Shown here piece after piece: positions 1 to 5,314 of a stretch of 5,343 nucleotides of DNA. The stretch is from Hyphomonadaceae bacterium. Its GTDB lineage: Bacteria; Pseudomonadota; Alphaproteobacteria; Caulobacterales; Aquidulcibacteraceae. Numbering within the stretch: position 1 is the first letter of the stretch; each line of letters starts with the position of its first letter. Under the pieces are notes generated by a model. That model saw only the letters and a program-made list of their open reading frames with translations. It was not told the DNA's origin and ran no database searches. A program made the translations under genes and the position numbers. The DNA is taken from assembly GCA_025458365.1 (NCBI GenBank), contig JALOSP010000359.1:1-5343 (forward strand), written 5' to 3'.

Positions 1-140
1 AGATACAGCCCGTTCATCAGGCGCAACGGCTTGAACGCATCCTCGCTCAATGTGCCCGCAAGGCGCCGTTCCACCTGATCGCGATAGTCAGCCGCCCGCT
101 CTTGCAGGATGGCCACATCCACCGGGCTGGCGCGATACAT
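1..140 (-). CDS. Nitrite/sulfite reductase, N-terminal fragment (cut by window edge)
   Basis: Siroheme/4Fe-4S enzyme that, in assimilation, reduces sulfite to sulfide in the cytoplasm for cysteine synthesis. Only 46 codons plus 2 nt are inside the window, and the gene continues past base 1. The translation starts MYRASPVDVAILQERAADY and ends with FKPLRLMNGLYL. As recalled for the family, alphaproteobacterial reductases have a similar start (MYRYD..., R-D-Q-V-x-R-R-L-x-G) followed by F-x-P-L-R-L-x-N-G-L-Y. The siroheme and cluster cysteines lie outside the window, so sulfite versus nitrite preference cannot be read directly. The ATG shares one base with the stop codon of the DUF2849 gene (TGATG), so the two are probably translationally coupled. 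The upstream siroheme synthase and serB favour the sulfite (CysI-type) role. This is inferred from a short fragment plus context. Confidence 0.8.
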   Translation of the reverse strand, partial: MYRASPVDVAILQERAADYRDQVERRLAGTLSEDAFKPLRLMNGLY

Positions 141-427
141 CAGGCCGCGATCCGCGCAGCGTCCGCATTCAGCGGGCCAAGGTCGGGCCGCACAGTCGGG
201 CCAAGCTGGCGGATGCGCTGGCGCCGGGGCACGGTGTCGTCCCGGTTGAACGGGGCAACTTCCAGCGATGCAACCTGCGTTGCAAATTGCGCGGACAGAT
301 CGCCCAGCAGCGCCTCGGCCTGCTTGCCATCCAGCCGTGCTGCCAGGGCCATGTCGGAATGCCAGACAGACCCGGTCCACCAGACCGGGGTGCCTTCGTC
401 GAGCAGGTTTGCAGTGATGATTGCCAT
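140..427 (-). CDS. DUF2849 family protein of the sulfite-assimilation cluster
   Basis: A 95-residue protein of unknown biochemical function. It has the DUF2849 layout. The N-terminus is an I-T-A-N-L-L-D-E-G segment followed by a Trp-rich strand (W16, W17, W22), which corresponds to the usual 'ITANRL.DG.VVYL...W' pattern. An alanine-rich helix follows (about residues 26-52), and the C-terminal signature R-I-R-Q-L-G-P-T-V-R-P-D-L-G spans about residues 71-84. In alphaproteobacteria this family is known mainly as a small gene between siroheme synthase and nitrite/sulfite reductase, which is its position here. No signal peptide or membrane segment is visible. The ATG at 425-427 is the first usable start, and its Shine-Dalgarno is weak (an AGGT about 11 nt upstream). 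The stop overlaps the reductase start by one base. The family call is from pattern recall, and the function is unknown. Confidence 0.8.
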   Translation of the reverse strand: MAIITANLLDEGTPVWWTGSVWHSDMALAARLDGKQAEALLGDLSAQFATQVASLEVAPFNRDDTVPRRQRIRQLGPTVRPDLGPLNADAARIAA

Positions 428-515
428 TGCGCGCTTAGACCTGATCGAAGTCCTCGCAACAATCAGGCGGGCCTAAAGCGAACCTTGAGGCTGGCTGATG
501 GTTGGCGTGTCTTCT

Positions 516-542
516 CCCTCTCCCCACTGCATGGGGCGAGGG
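516..542. repeat. Palindromic intergenic element / hairpin between cysG and DUF2849
   Basis: Arms CCCTCTCCCC (516-525) and GGGGCGAGGG (533-542) are inverted repeats with 9 of 10 pairs and a 7-nt loop. The element starts 3 bp after the cysG-type stop codon. No T-run follows on the minus strand, so it is not a classic intrinsic terminator. It resembles the CCCTCTCCCC/GGGGAGAGGG palindromes often scattered between genes in proteobacterial genomes, which may stabilise or process operon mRNA. It is the only feature I see in the 118-bp gap 428-545. Confidence 0.4.
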
Positions 543-545
543 GCT

Positions 546-1106
546 TCATCCCGCCGGGCCGAACCGTTCCGCCAGCCAGGCCAGCGACCGCGTCCTGATC
601 TCGCCATTGTCCAATCCGTCGGCTTTCATGCTCAGGCGCAGGGCGGCCAGTTCGTCCAGTGCCGGGTCCCAATCGGCGCTGAATGTGGCTTCCAGTCGCG
701 ACCGTATGTCTGATGCTGCCGCCGGGCTTGCCCCGCCTGTCCCTGCGCTCAACACGAGACGGCCCCGGCGCACCACTGATGGGGTGTGGAAGTCACACAG
801 CGGCAATACGTCTTCGACATTGACGATGACCTTGGCCGCACGGGCTGCAGCGGCCAGTGCCTCGGCGGCTTCCGGGTCGATATCGGCCACCCACAGCACG
901 TTGAACCGGGCAATGTCCGACGCGTCGGGGAGACGGTGGATCAGGCCGGGGCCGGCCAGCGCGGCAAAGGCCGGTTCGGGCCCGTCGGTGTAAAGCTCCG
1001 GCTCGCACCCCAAGGCCCGCAGCCCGGTCAGCCGCCGCTCTGCCAGCACCCCACGCCCGACCAGCGCGATGGTCAGCTTGGCCGGATCGAGATGGATCGG
1101 GATCAT
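546..1106 (-). CDS. cysG: Precorrin-2 dehydrogenase / sirohydrochlorin ferrochelatase (siroheme synthase, CysG N-terminal type)
   Basis: Bifunctional cytoplasmic enzyme that oxidises precorrin-2 with NAD+ to sirohydrochlorin and inserts Fe2+ to give siroheme, the cofactor of the reductase encoded downstream. The protein has 186 residues. A Rossmann strand and glycine turn lie near the start (A-L-V-G17-R-G19-V-L-A), V-N96-V-E-D99 carries the Asp equivalent to the catalytic Asp104 of Salmonella CysG, and the family signature CDFHTPSVVRRG (104-115) leads into S-A-G-T-G-G-A-S-P (120-128). A short helical dimerisation tail ends at 186. The C-terminal SAM-dependent uroporphyrinogen III methyltransferase domain of full CysG is absent, so it corresponds to Met8/SirC or CysG-N; the methyltransferase must be elsewhere. 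The ATG overlaps the serB stop by 4 nt (ATGA), which implies translational coupling. No separate Shine-Dalgarno is needed or evident. Confidence 0.9.
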   Translation of the reverse strand: MIPIHLDPAKLTIALVGRGVLAERRLTGLRALGCEPELYTDGPEPAFAALAGPGLIHRLPDASDIARFNVLWVADIDPEAAEALAAAARAAKVIVNVEDVLPLCDFHTPSVVRRGRLVLSAGTGGASPAAASDIRSRLEATFSADWDPALDELAALRLSMKADGLDNGEIRTRSLAWLAERFGPAG

Positions 1107-2026
1107 GGGGCAAACTCGTCTCGGGAATAGCCCTGCAGGTAAAGCAAGGCAGTCAGGTCGCCATGGGTGATGGAGGCCGCGGCTTGGGCTGCCACCACCT
1201 GTTTGGCGCGATAGGCCACGCCCAGCCCTGCCGCCTGGACCATGGCCAGATCGTTTGCCCCGTCACCCACAGCCATGGTGAGTGACCGGTCAAGACCGCG
1301 CTCATTGGTGTAATGCTCAAGCCACGCAAGCTTGGCATCCTTTCCCAGGATCGGGCCGACCACATCGCCGGTCAGCCGTCCGGCCTCCATGGCCAGCGTG
1401 TTGGAATGATCGGCATCGGCACCCAGCGCGGCCCGGACCTGACTGGTGAAAAAGGTGAACCCGCCCGAGACGATGGCAGTGAAGGCACCATGGGCACGCA
1501 TGGTGGCCACCAATGTGCGTGCCCCGGGCATGAGGCTGATCCGCTGGTCGAACACCTGTTGCAAGTCGGCTTCTTCCAGCCCTTTCAGCAGGCCAAGCCG
1601 GGCGCGCAGGGCGTCTTCAAAGTCCAGTTCTCCCCGCATGGCCGCTTCGGTGATCGCGCTGATCTGGTCCTTCAGGCCCAGCATCGCGGCCATCTCGTCA
1701 ATGCATTCCTGCTCGATCAGGGTGGAATCCATGTCGGCGACGAGCAGCTTGCGGCGGGTGTTGGCAAGATCGACGGCAAACGCATTGACATCCACAGGGG
1801 CGCCCCCGGGCAGACCTCGAGCCGAGGCGATCACCTCTGACAGGTCCATGTCCTCAGGTGCCGCAAAGTCGATCCAGAGGGCCTCCGCCGGTGCCAGCCA
1901 GCGCCGCCCCAACACCTCACAGACTGTGGCTATCGAAGCTTCGGCGGCCGCCGCCAGCCTGCTGGAGATGGACTGGCTGCCGGGCGCGGCTGTCAGGACA
2001 AGGGCATATGCGAGGGTCTCGGTCAT
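1103..2026 (-). CDS. serB: Phosphoserine phosphatase SerB
   Basis: HAD-superfamily phosphatase that catalyses the last step of serine biosynthesis, O-phosphoserine to serine, in the cytoplasm. The protein has 307 residues. Residues 1 to about 90 form a divergent ACT-like N-terminal region. The HAD core begins at L-V-A-D98-M-D100-S-T, where D98 is the nucleophile and D100 the acid/base, followed by the SerB-typical E-Q-E-C-I-D-E-M (105-112). Motif II is I-V-S187-G-G-F. Motif III comprises K229 and G-D255-G-A-N-D259, which bind Mg2+. All catalytic residues are present. I chose the ATG at 2024-2026, preceded by GAGGGG at 2030-2035 (spacing only 3 nt). An upstream in-frame start at 2125 would add 33 Arg/Ala-rich residues unlike SerB and would overlap the decarboxylase gene. 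The stop overlaps cysG by 4 nt. Serine is the precursor of cysteine, which fits coupling to sulfite-reduction genes. Confidence 0.95.
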   Translation of the reverse strand: MTETLAYALVLTAAPGSQSISSRLAAAAEASIATVCEVLGRRWLAPAEALWIDFAAPEDMDLSEVIASARGLPGGAPVDVNAFAVDLANTRRKLLVADMDSTLIEQECIDEMAAMLGLKDQISAITEAAMRGELDFEDALRARLGLLKGLEEADLQQVFDQRISLMPGARTLVATMRAHGAFTAIVSGGFTFFTSQVRAALGADADHSNTLAMEAGRLTGDVVGPILGKDAKLAWLEHYTNERGLDRSLTMAVGDGANDLAMVQAAGLGVAYRAKQVVAAQAAASITHGDLTALLYLQGYSRDEFAP

Positions 2027-2044
2027 CCGCCCCTCATGCCGGGA

Positions 2045-2069
2045 GCGGGCGCCCGGTTCAAGCGCCCGC
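2045..2069 (-). terminator. GC-rich hairpin between decarboxylase and serB
   Basis: Perfect 8-bp inverted repeat GCGGGCGC (2045-2052) / GCGCCCGC (2062-2069) with a 9-nt loop, in the 56-bp gap between the decarboxylase stop (2083) and the serB ATG (2026). The stem is very stable, but no U-tract follows on the minus strand. It could be a weak terminator, an attenuator or an mRNA 3'-end stabiliser. It leaves open whether serB is co-transcribed with the decarboxylase. Confidence 0.4.
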
Positions 2070-2082
2070 CTGTAGCTTGCGG

Positions 2083-3240
2083 CTAACCCTGACGCTTGAA
2101 CGCCAGCAACCGGCCTTGCGGGCACACTTCTTCCACGGCGTCAGCATATTGGCTGGCCCAGGGCATTTCGGCACTGGTCACGTCGACCACATCGCCAAAC
2201 CCGTTGAACCGGGTCGCCATCGACACGCCGTAAGCGCCCAGCATGCCGAACTCGATGAAGTCGCCTTCACGGATATCGGCGGGCAGATCGACCAGACCAT
2301 CGACCGCATCGATGGAATCACAGGTCGGCCCATAGAGCTGGAACGGTGTGCTGGCCGCTGCCACACTGTCGCCATTGGCCCGCAGGACCCGCACCGGATA
2401 GCGCCAGGCCACATGCGTGGCGTCAAACAGCGTGCCATAGGAGCCGTCATTGATATAAAGCGCACCGCCCTTGCGCAGCTCCACGCGGGCCACGATGGAA
2501 GTGGCTTCGGCCACCAGCGCCCGGCCTGGCTCTGCCCACAGCTCGCAATTCATCGTCACCGGCATGGTTTCGAACGCGGTCTCGATGGCGTGGAAGAACA
2601 GCGACAGGTCCGGCGGCTCGCGCGCGGCCTTGCGGATGATCTCGCTGACATCGGCCAGCGCCTTCAGCCAGGCGTTGGGGTCCATGCACTGGGAGCCGAC
2701 ATGGAACGAGATGCCCAGATCCTCGCGGGTGGCAGCGCGGGCCGCGCGCAGCAGCGCTACAGCGTCTTCCCCGGCAATCCCGAACTTGGCGGCCAGCGGC
2801 AGGTCCGCGGCAGTGTTTTCCACAGCCATCCGGATCACCAGGGTCAGGTCTTTGGCGCCATCGGTCTCATCGAGGATCTTGGCCAGCTCATCGGCGCTGT
2901 CGAGCGCGAAGATCCGGACACCGTGCTCGAAATAGGCCCGGCGGATCGCCTTGCGCGACTTCACCGGGTGCATGAAAGCCAGTGTCGCATCCGGGAAGCG
3001 GCCACGCACCAGCGCGCACTCCACATCGGATGCCACGTCGAACGCGCGCACGCCGCCCGCCCAGAGCGCATCGAGCACCCATGGCGACGGGTTGGCCTTC
3101 ACGGCATAGAGGATACTGGCATTGAAGCCCGACGTGAACCGTTCCGCTGCTGCCGTGACCAGCCACGGGCGGTTCACCGCGACAGGGATGTCGGGATCAA
3201 GTGCGCGCACGGCGCACAGGCTTGTTGCGAAGTGGTCCAC
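2083..3240 (-). CDS. Fold-type III PLP decarboxylase, ornithine/lysine decarboxylase family; glycine loop missing
   Basis: Family members decarboxylate ornithine (or lysine) to putrescine (or cadaverine) with PLP. The protein has 385 residues in an alanine-racemase-like barrel plus a C-terminal beta domain. Visible motifs are Y45-A-V-K48-A-N-P (PLP Schiff-base lysine), F-H180-V-G-S (stacks on PLP), A-E237-P-G-R240 (PLP pyridine N and phosphate contacts), N-D-G-S-Y-G (264-269), G-P-T-C307-D308-S-I-D (catalytic Cys of the partner subunit) and G-A-Y337-G. The decarboxylase-type C-D motif argues against a racemase or diaminopimelate decarboxylase. The D-x-G-G-G-F-P loop expected between the histidine and EPGR motifs is absent. 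The sequence runs from I-I-R-K-A-A straight into R-E-P-P-D-L, giving 62 residues from F179 to R240 where I recall about 82 in trypanosome ODC. Activity is therefore doubtful. The GTG start is used because an in-frame TAA lies upstream and AGGGGGG sits 8 nt before it. Ornithine versus lysine cannot be decided by reading. Confidence 0.85.
   Translation of the reverse strand: MDHFATSLCAVRALDPDIPVAVNRPWLVTAAAERFTSGFNASILYAVKANPSPWVLDALWAGGVRAFDVASDVECALVRGRFPDATLAFMHPVKSRKAIRRAYFEHGVRIFALDSADELAKILDETDGAKDLTLVIRMAVENTAADLPLAAKFGIAGEDAVALLRAARAATREDLGISFHVGSQCMDPNAWLKALADVSEIIRKAAREPPDLSLFFHAIETAFETMPVTMNCELWAEPGRALVAEATSIVARVELRKGGALYINDGSYGTLFDATHVAWRYPVRVLRANGDSVAAASTPFQLYGPTCDSIDAVDGLVDLPADIREGDFIEFGMLGAYGVSMATRFNGFGDVVDVTSAEMPWASQYADAVEEVCPQGRLLAFKRQG
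2614..2628 (-). other. Probable in-frame deletion junction in the decarboxylase (GGGFP loop lost)
   Basis: These codons encode A-A-R-E-P (residues 205-209). Homologues place a strand and glycine loop of roughly 20 residues here (D-x-G-G-G-F-P followed by a Y-P-x-x-x-P-P-type turn). The flanking parts, S-E-I-I-R-K before and P-P-D-L-x-x-F-F-x-A-I after, look normal and stay in one frame. Neither alternative minus-strand frame here encodes GGGFP, so a simple frameshift does not explain the absence. The exact breakpoint cannot be placed without an aligned homologue. Confidence 0.6.
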
Positions 3241-3248
3241 CGGCGGAA

Positions 3249-3255
3249 CCCCCCT
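3249..3255 (-). promoter_or_regulatory. Shine-Dalgarno for the decarboxylase GTG start
   Basis: On the minus strand AGGGGGG lies 8 nt upstream of the GTG at 3238-3240, a normal spacing. An in-frame TAA a few codons further up limits the start to this GTG or a later one, so this site decides the start. Confidence 0.5.
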
Positions 3256-3307
3256 ATTTTCTCGTTACAACCCAGGCCGGCGTTAGTCGGACAAACGTGT
3301 TTGCGTC

Positions 3308-3315
3308 AGGTCCGC
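3308..3315 (+). repeat. AGGTCCGC motif, copy 1 (forward)
   Basis: Exact 8-mer AGGTCCGC. Together with the flanking C on each side it matches copy 2 over 10 bases (CAGGTCCGCC at 3307-3316 and 3410-3419), 103 bp apart. It lies on the decarboxylase side of the intergenic region. Confidence 0.4.
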
Positions 3316-3410
3316 CCTTGGGAGCTTACGCCGATGACACGTGCCGCTGAATTGGCACCACCATCGTGTGGCCTGGGCCCGAGGGGCGTTAGTGGACTGT
3401 GGAGTTACCC

Positions 3411-3418
3411 AGGTCCGC
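3411..3418 (+). repeat. AGGTCCGC motif, copy 2 (forward)
   Basis: Exact 8-mer in the same orientation as copy 1 and sharing its flanking C on each side. It also forms a small inverted repeat with what follows: GTCC (3413-3416), GCCG, GGAC (3421-3424). Confidence 0.4.
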
Positions 3419-3541
3419 CGGGACTGCGGCAAATACGGATATTCTCGCGCAAATCAAGAAGCCGAACTGCATTGTGACACTCGTGATTTTGCAAGCCTTT
3501 TCTGGCACTGCCTTGCTTGCGCGGGAGCCCGGCCACAGGGT

Positions 3542-3561
3542 CGCGGACCTCCCGGTCCGCG
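3542..3561. repeat. Dyad with AGGTCCGC motif, copy 3 (inverted), strong hairpin
   Basis: CGCGGACC (3542-3549) and GGTCCGCG (3554-3561) are perfect 8-bp arms around TCCC. Viewed as motif copies it is GCGGACCT (3543-3550), a 2-bp spacer, then CGGTCCGC (3553-3560), which is 7 of 8 to the motif. A following stem, GCCGCA/TGCGGC with a T-rich loop (3561-3579), shares one base with it. It could be an operator, a REP-like palindrome, or an RNA terminator for a transcript entering from the left. Confidence 0.5.
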
Positions 3562-3624
3562 CCGCAGTAATTTTGCGGCTCAAAACGCGTTGATGAAGGT
3601 CAATACCGGTCACAGTGCCACCAC

Positions 3625-3642
3625 GCGGACCTGGAGGTCCCC
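3625..3642. repeat. Dyad with AGGTCCGC motif, copy 4 (inverted)
   Basis: GCGGACCT (3625-3632), a 2-bp spacer GG, then AGGTCCCC (3635-3642), which is 7 of 8 to the motif. The core GGACCT/AGGTCC is a perfect 6-bp inverted repeat. It has the same 8-2-8 design as copy 3, 82 bp further on, and ends 30 bp upstream of the putative -35 of the reductase promoter. Confidence 0.45.
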
Positions 3643-3672
3643 GGTCCTTTGGCCGCCCGTGGGACTGCCCAC

Positions 3673-3699
3673 TTGGCAATCCGCCCGTCGGTCCATAAT
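3673..3699 (+). promoter_or_regulatory. Putative sigma70-type promoter of the ferredoxin reductase operon
   Basis: TTGGCA (3673-3678; 5 of 6 to TTGACA) and CATAAT (3694-3699; 5 of 6 to TATAAT) are separated by 15 bp, which is short. Transcription would start around 3705-3708, at or within a few bases of the ATG at 3708. No Shine-Dalgarno is present between the -10 and the ATG, so the mRNA would be leaderless or nearly so. Confidence 0.4.
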
Positions 3700-3707
3700 A
3701 CAAACCC

Positions 3708-4952
3708 ATGGGGCAGTTTCCAGTTCATTCCGTGGTGATCGCCGGGGCCGGGCAGGCGGCAGTTCAAGCCGTGACGAGCCTTCGGGCAGGCGGCTATGCG
3801 GGCGCGATCACGATGATCGGTGCCGAACCGGTCGCGCCTTATCAGCGCCCGCCGCTGTCGAAGGCCTATCTGTCCGGCGCCATGAGCCTGGAGCGTGTGG
3901 TCCTGAAACCGGTCGAAGCGCTGGTCGATGAAGGCGTCACCTTCATCCCCGACACGCGCGTGCTGCATCTGGACCGGATGGCCCGCACCGTTCAGGCCAG
4001 CGACGCCACAATGCATGGTTATGACGCGCTGATCATCGCCACCGGCAGCCATGTGCGCAAACTGCCGGTCGAAGGCGCCGATCTGGACGGTGTGCATTAT
4101 CTGCGCAGTGTGACCGATGCTGACGGGCTGCGGCCAGAGCTGGTGGCCGGGCGCAAAATGGTGGTGATTGGTGGCGGCTATATCGGGCTGGAGGTCGCTG
4201 CCGTGGCGCGCAAGGCGGCGATGGAGGTCACCGTGGTGGAGGCCATGCCGCGGGTTCTGGCCCGGGTCACCACGCCGCAAGTTTCGGCCTTCTACGAAGC
4301 CCTGCATCGGGCCGAGGGTGTGACCATCCTCACGGGGACCGGGGTCGTGCGGCTCACGGGGGCTGGGCGGGTCGATGGCGTGGTGCTGGATGATGGCCGG
4401 GTGTTGAGCGCCGATGCCGTGGTGGTCGGTATCGGGATCATTCCCCATACCGATCTGGCTGCCGATGCCGATCTGGACGTGGACAATGGCATCAGCACCG
4501 ACGAGGACGCGCGCACCAGTGATCCGCGCATCTTCGCCATCGGCGATTGTGCCAGCCGCCCTCTGGTGCACTATCACGGCAGGCGCGCCCGGCTGGAAAG
4601 CGTGCACAATGCGCTGGAACAGGCGAAGCTGGCTGCTGCCGCGATCCTTGGCCAGCCGCGCCCGGTGGTAGAGCCGCCCTGGTTCTGGTCGGACCAATAT
4701 GACGTAAAGCTGCAGACCGCAGGCCTGTCGGGTGGCGCTGCCATGACCATCATCCGTGGTGATCGCGATGCGCGACGGTTTGCGGCCTTCCATCTGGATG
4801 GCGACAGCAGGCTGCTGGCGGTGGATGCAATCAATGCGCCACCGGAGTTTGTGGTGGGAAAACAGCTGATCGCACGGGGTTCAAAGGTTGCACCGGAGAA
4901 ACTTGGCGATATGTCGGTGTCGATGAAACAGATTGCTGCCGATCCACACTGA
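3708..4952 (+). CDS. NADH-dependent FAD ferredoxin reductase
   Basis: Two-dinucleotide-fold flavoprotein that transfers electrons from NADH through FAD to a 2Fe-2S ferredoxin, in the putidaredoxin-reductase/ThcD-like family. The protein has 414 residues, the family's usual length. The FAD Rossmann motif is V-I-A-G13-A-G15-Q-A-A18 and is followed by the family hallmark Y-Q-R-P-P-L-S-K (45-52). The A111-T-G113 motif comes next. The second Rossmann fold is V-V-I-G155-G-G157-Y-I-G160, with E178 ending its second strand, which favours NADH over NADPH. The FAD-contact motif is F-A-I-G-D280. The C-terminal P-P-W-F-W-S-D-Q-Y (323-331) is typical of reductases serving adrenodoxin-type ferredoxins. There is no redox-active CxxxxC disulfide. 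The ATG was chosen for position and homology, because the upstream bases (ATACAAACCC) contain no Shine-Dalgarno. The ferredoxin gene follows 41 bp later. The final acceptor is not visible in the window. Confidence 0.92.
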   Translation: MGQFPVHSVVIAGAGQAAVQAVTSLRAGGYAGAITMIGAEPVAPYQRPPLSKAYLSGAMSLERVVLKPVEALVDEGVTFIPDTRVLHLDRMARTVQASDATMHGYDALIIATGSHVRKLPVEGADLDGVHYLRSVTDADGLRPELVAGRKMVVIGGGYIGLEVAAVARKAAMEVTVVEAMPRVLARVTTPQVSAFYEALHRAEGVTILTGTGVVRLTGAGRVDGVVLDDGRVLSADAVVVGIGIIPHTDLAADADLDVDNGISTDEDARTSDPRIFAIGDCASRPLVHYHGRRARLESVHNALEQAKLAAAAILGQPRPVVEPPWFWSDQYDVKLQTAGLSGGAAMTIIRGDRDARRFAAFHLDGDSRLLAVDAINAPPEFVVGKQLIARGSKVAPEKLGDMSVSMKQIAADPH

Positions 4953-4993
4953 CTGGTCAGCCTGCCACAACACAAGACGGATGCTCAAAGCCC

Positions 4994-5314
4994 ATGCCAA
5001 AGATCACCTATATCCAGCACAATGGCACCGAAACCACGATTGACGTGCCGGTCGGCTCCACTGTCATGGAAGGCGCCATCAAGCATAATGTTCCCGGCAT
5101 TGTCGCTGATTGCGGCGGGGCCTGTGCCTGTGCCACCTGCCACGTCTATGTGGATGACGCATGGCGGGCCAAGGTCGGCGGCGCCAAGAGCATGGAAGAA
5201 AGCATGCTGGACTTTGCCGAAGGTGTCACCGAAGCCTCGCGCCTGTCATGCCAGATCCCGGTCACCGCAGAGCTGGACGGCCTGATCGTGCGCTTGCCGG
5301 AAAGCCAGCACTGA
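4994..5314 (+). CDS. 2Fe-2S ferredoxin, adrenodoxin/FdVI type
   Basis: Small soluble electron carrier that takes electrons from the reductase encoded just upstream. The protein has 106 residues, the same length I recall for Rhodobacter capsulatus FdVI, which it resembles from the start (I-x-H-N-G-T) to the end (L-P-E). The cluster ligands are C40, C46, C49 and C86 in the vertebrate-type pattern C-x5-C-x2-C-x36-C, within [14 protein letters not shown]. The extra C44 is common in this subgroup. An acidic helix, [10 protein letters not shown] (67-76), matches the reductase/partner-docking region of adrenodoxin-type proteins. The Shine-Dalgarno is weak (GGA about 12 nt upstream), so translation may rely on the reductase mRNA. 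Such ferredoxins serve cytochromes P450 or housekeeping Fe-S and heme reactions, and the window does not show which. After the stop, bases 5315-5343 show nothing recognisable. Confidence 0.93.
   Translation: MPKITYIQHNGTETTIDVPVGSTVMEGAIKHNVPGIVADCGGACACATCHVYVDDAWRAKVGGAKSMEESMLDFAEGVTEASRLSCQIPVTAELDGLIVRLPESQH

Larger units (their letters stand above)
3241..3707. other. 467-bp divergent intergenic region with repeated GGWCC-core motifs
   Basis: No convincing gene lies here. A 64-codon GTG-initiated frame (3399-3593) has no Shine-Dalgarno and no recognisable family. The region must hold promoters for both the leftward decarboxylase and the rightward ferredoxin reductase. Visible contents are a leftward Shine-Dalgarno at 3249-3255, four exact AGGTCCGC/GCGGACCT copies (3308, 3411, 3543, 3625), two dyads (3543-3560 and 3625-3642), a second small stem GCCGCA/TGCGGC (3561-3566 / 3574-3579), and a sigma70-like promoter before the reductase. 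The pentamer GGWCC occurs eight times between 3309 and 3694. The stretch about 3428-3510 is noticeably richer in A+T than its surroundings. I could not find a good leftward promoter. Confidence 0.6.

Noticed and set aside
2027..2125. Upstream start for serB adding 33 residues
   Set aside because: It would overlap the end of the decarboxylase gene by 43 bp and adds an Arg/Ala-rich tail atypical of SerB. The ATG at 2026 has its own GAGGGG.
3292..3303. Short inverted repeat CAAAC-GT-GTTTG upstream of the decarboxylase, overlapping a TTGTCC that could be a leftward -35
   Set aside because: Only 5-bp arms, occurs once, and no good -10 at proper spacing; too weak to call an operator or promoter.
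1858..3477. Long open frame on the plus strand (539 codons) antisense to the decarboxylase and serB
   Set aside because: Shadow of GC-rich codon usage. The product is rich in His/Arg/Gly with no family resemblance, while the opposite strand encodes two clear enzymes.
3399..3593. Possible 64-codon small protein (GTG start) in the intergenic region, with a short hydrophobic stretch
   Set aside because: No Shine-Dalgarno, a rare start codon, overlap with the AGGTCCGC dyad at 3543-3560 and no recognisable family. Conservation in relatives would be needed to revive it.
3600..4793. Long open frame on the minus strand (397 codons) antisense to the ferredoxin reductase
   Set aside because: Low-complexity His/Gly/Asp-rich product directly opposite a reductase with all its motifs; it is an antisense shadow.
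4949..4960. Small inverted repeat CTGAC-TG-GTCAG over the reductase stop codon
   Set aside because: 5-bp stem with a 2-nt loop, too small for a stable hairpin and not followed by a T-run.
5110..5145. Extra cysteine (C44) inside the ferredoxin cluster loop
   Set aside because: C-G-G-A-C-A-C is common in FdVI-type ferredoxins, so it is not unusual.
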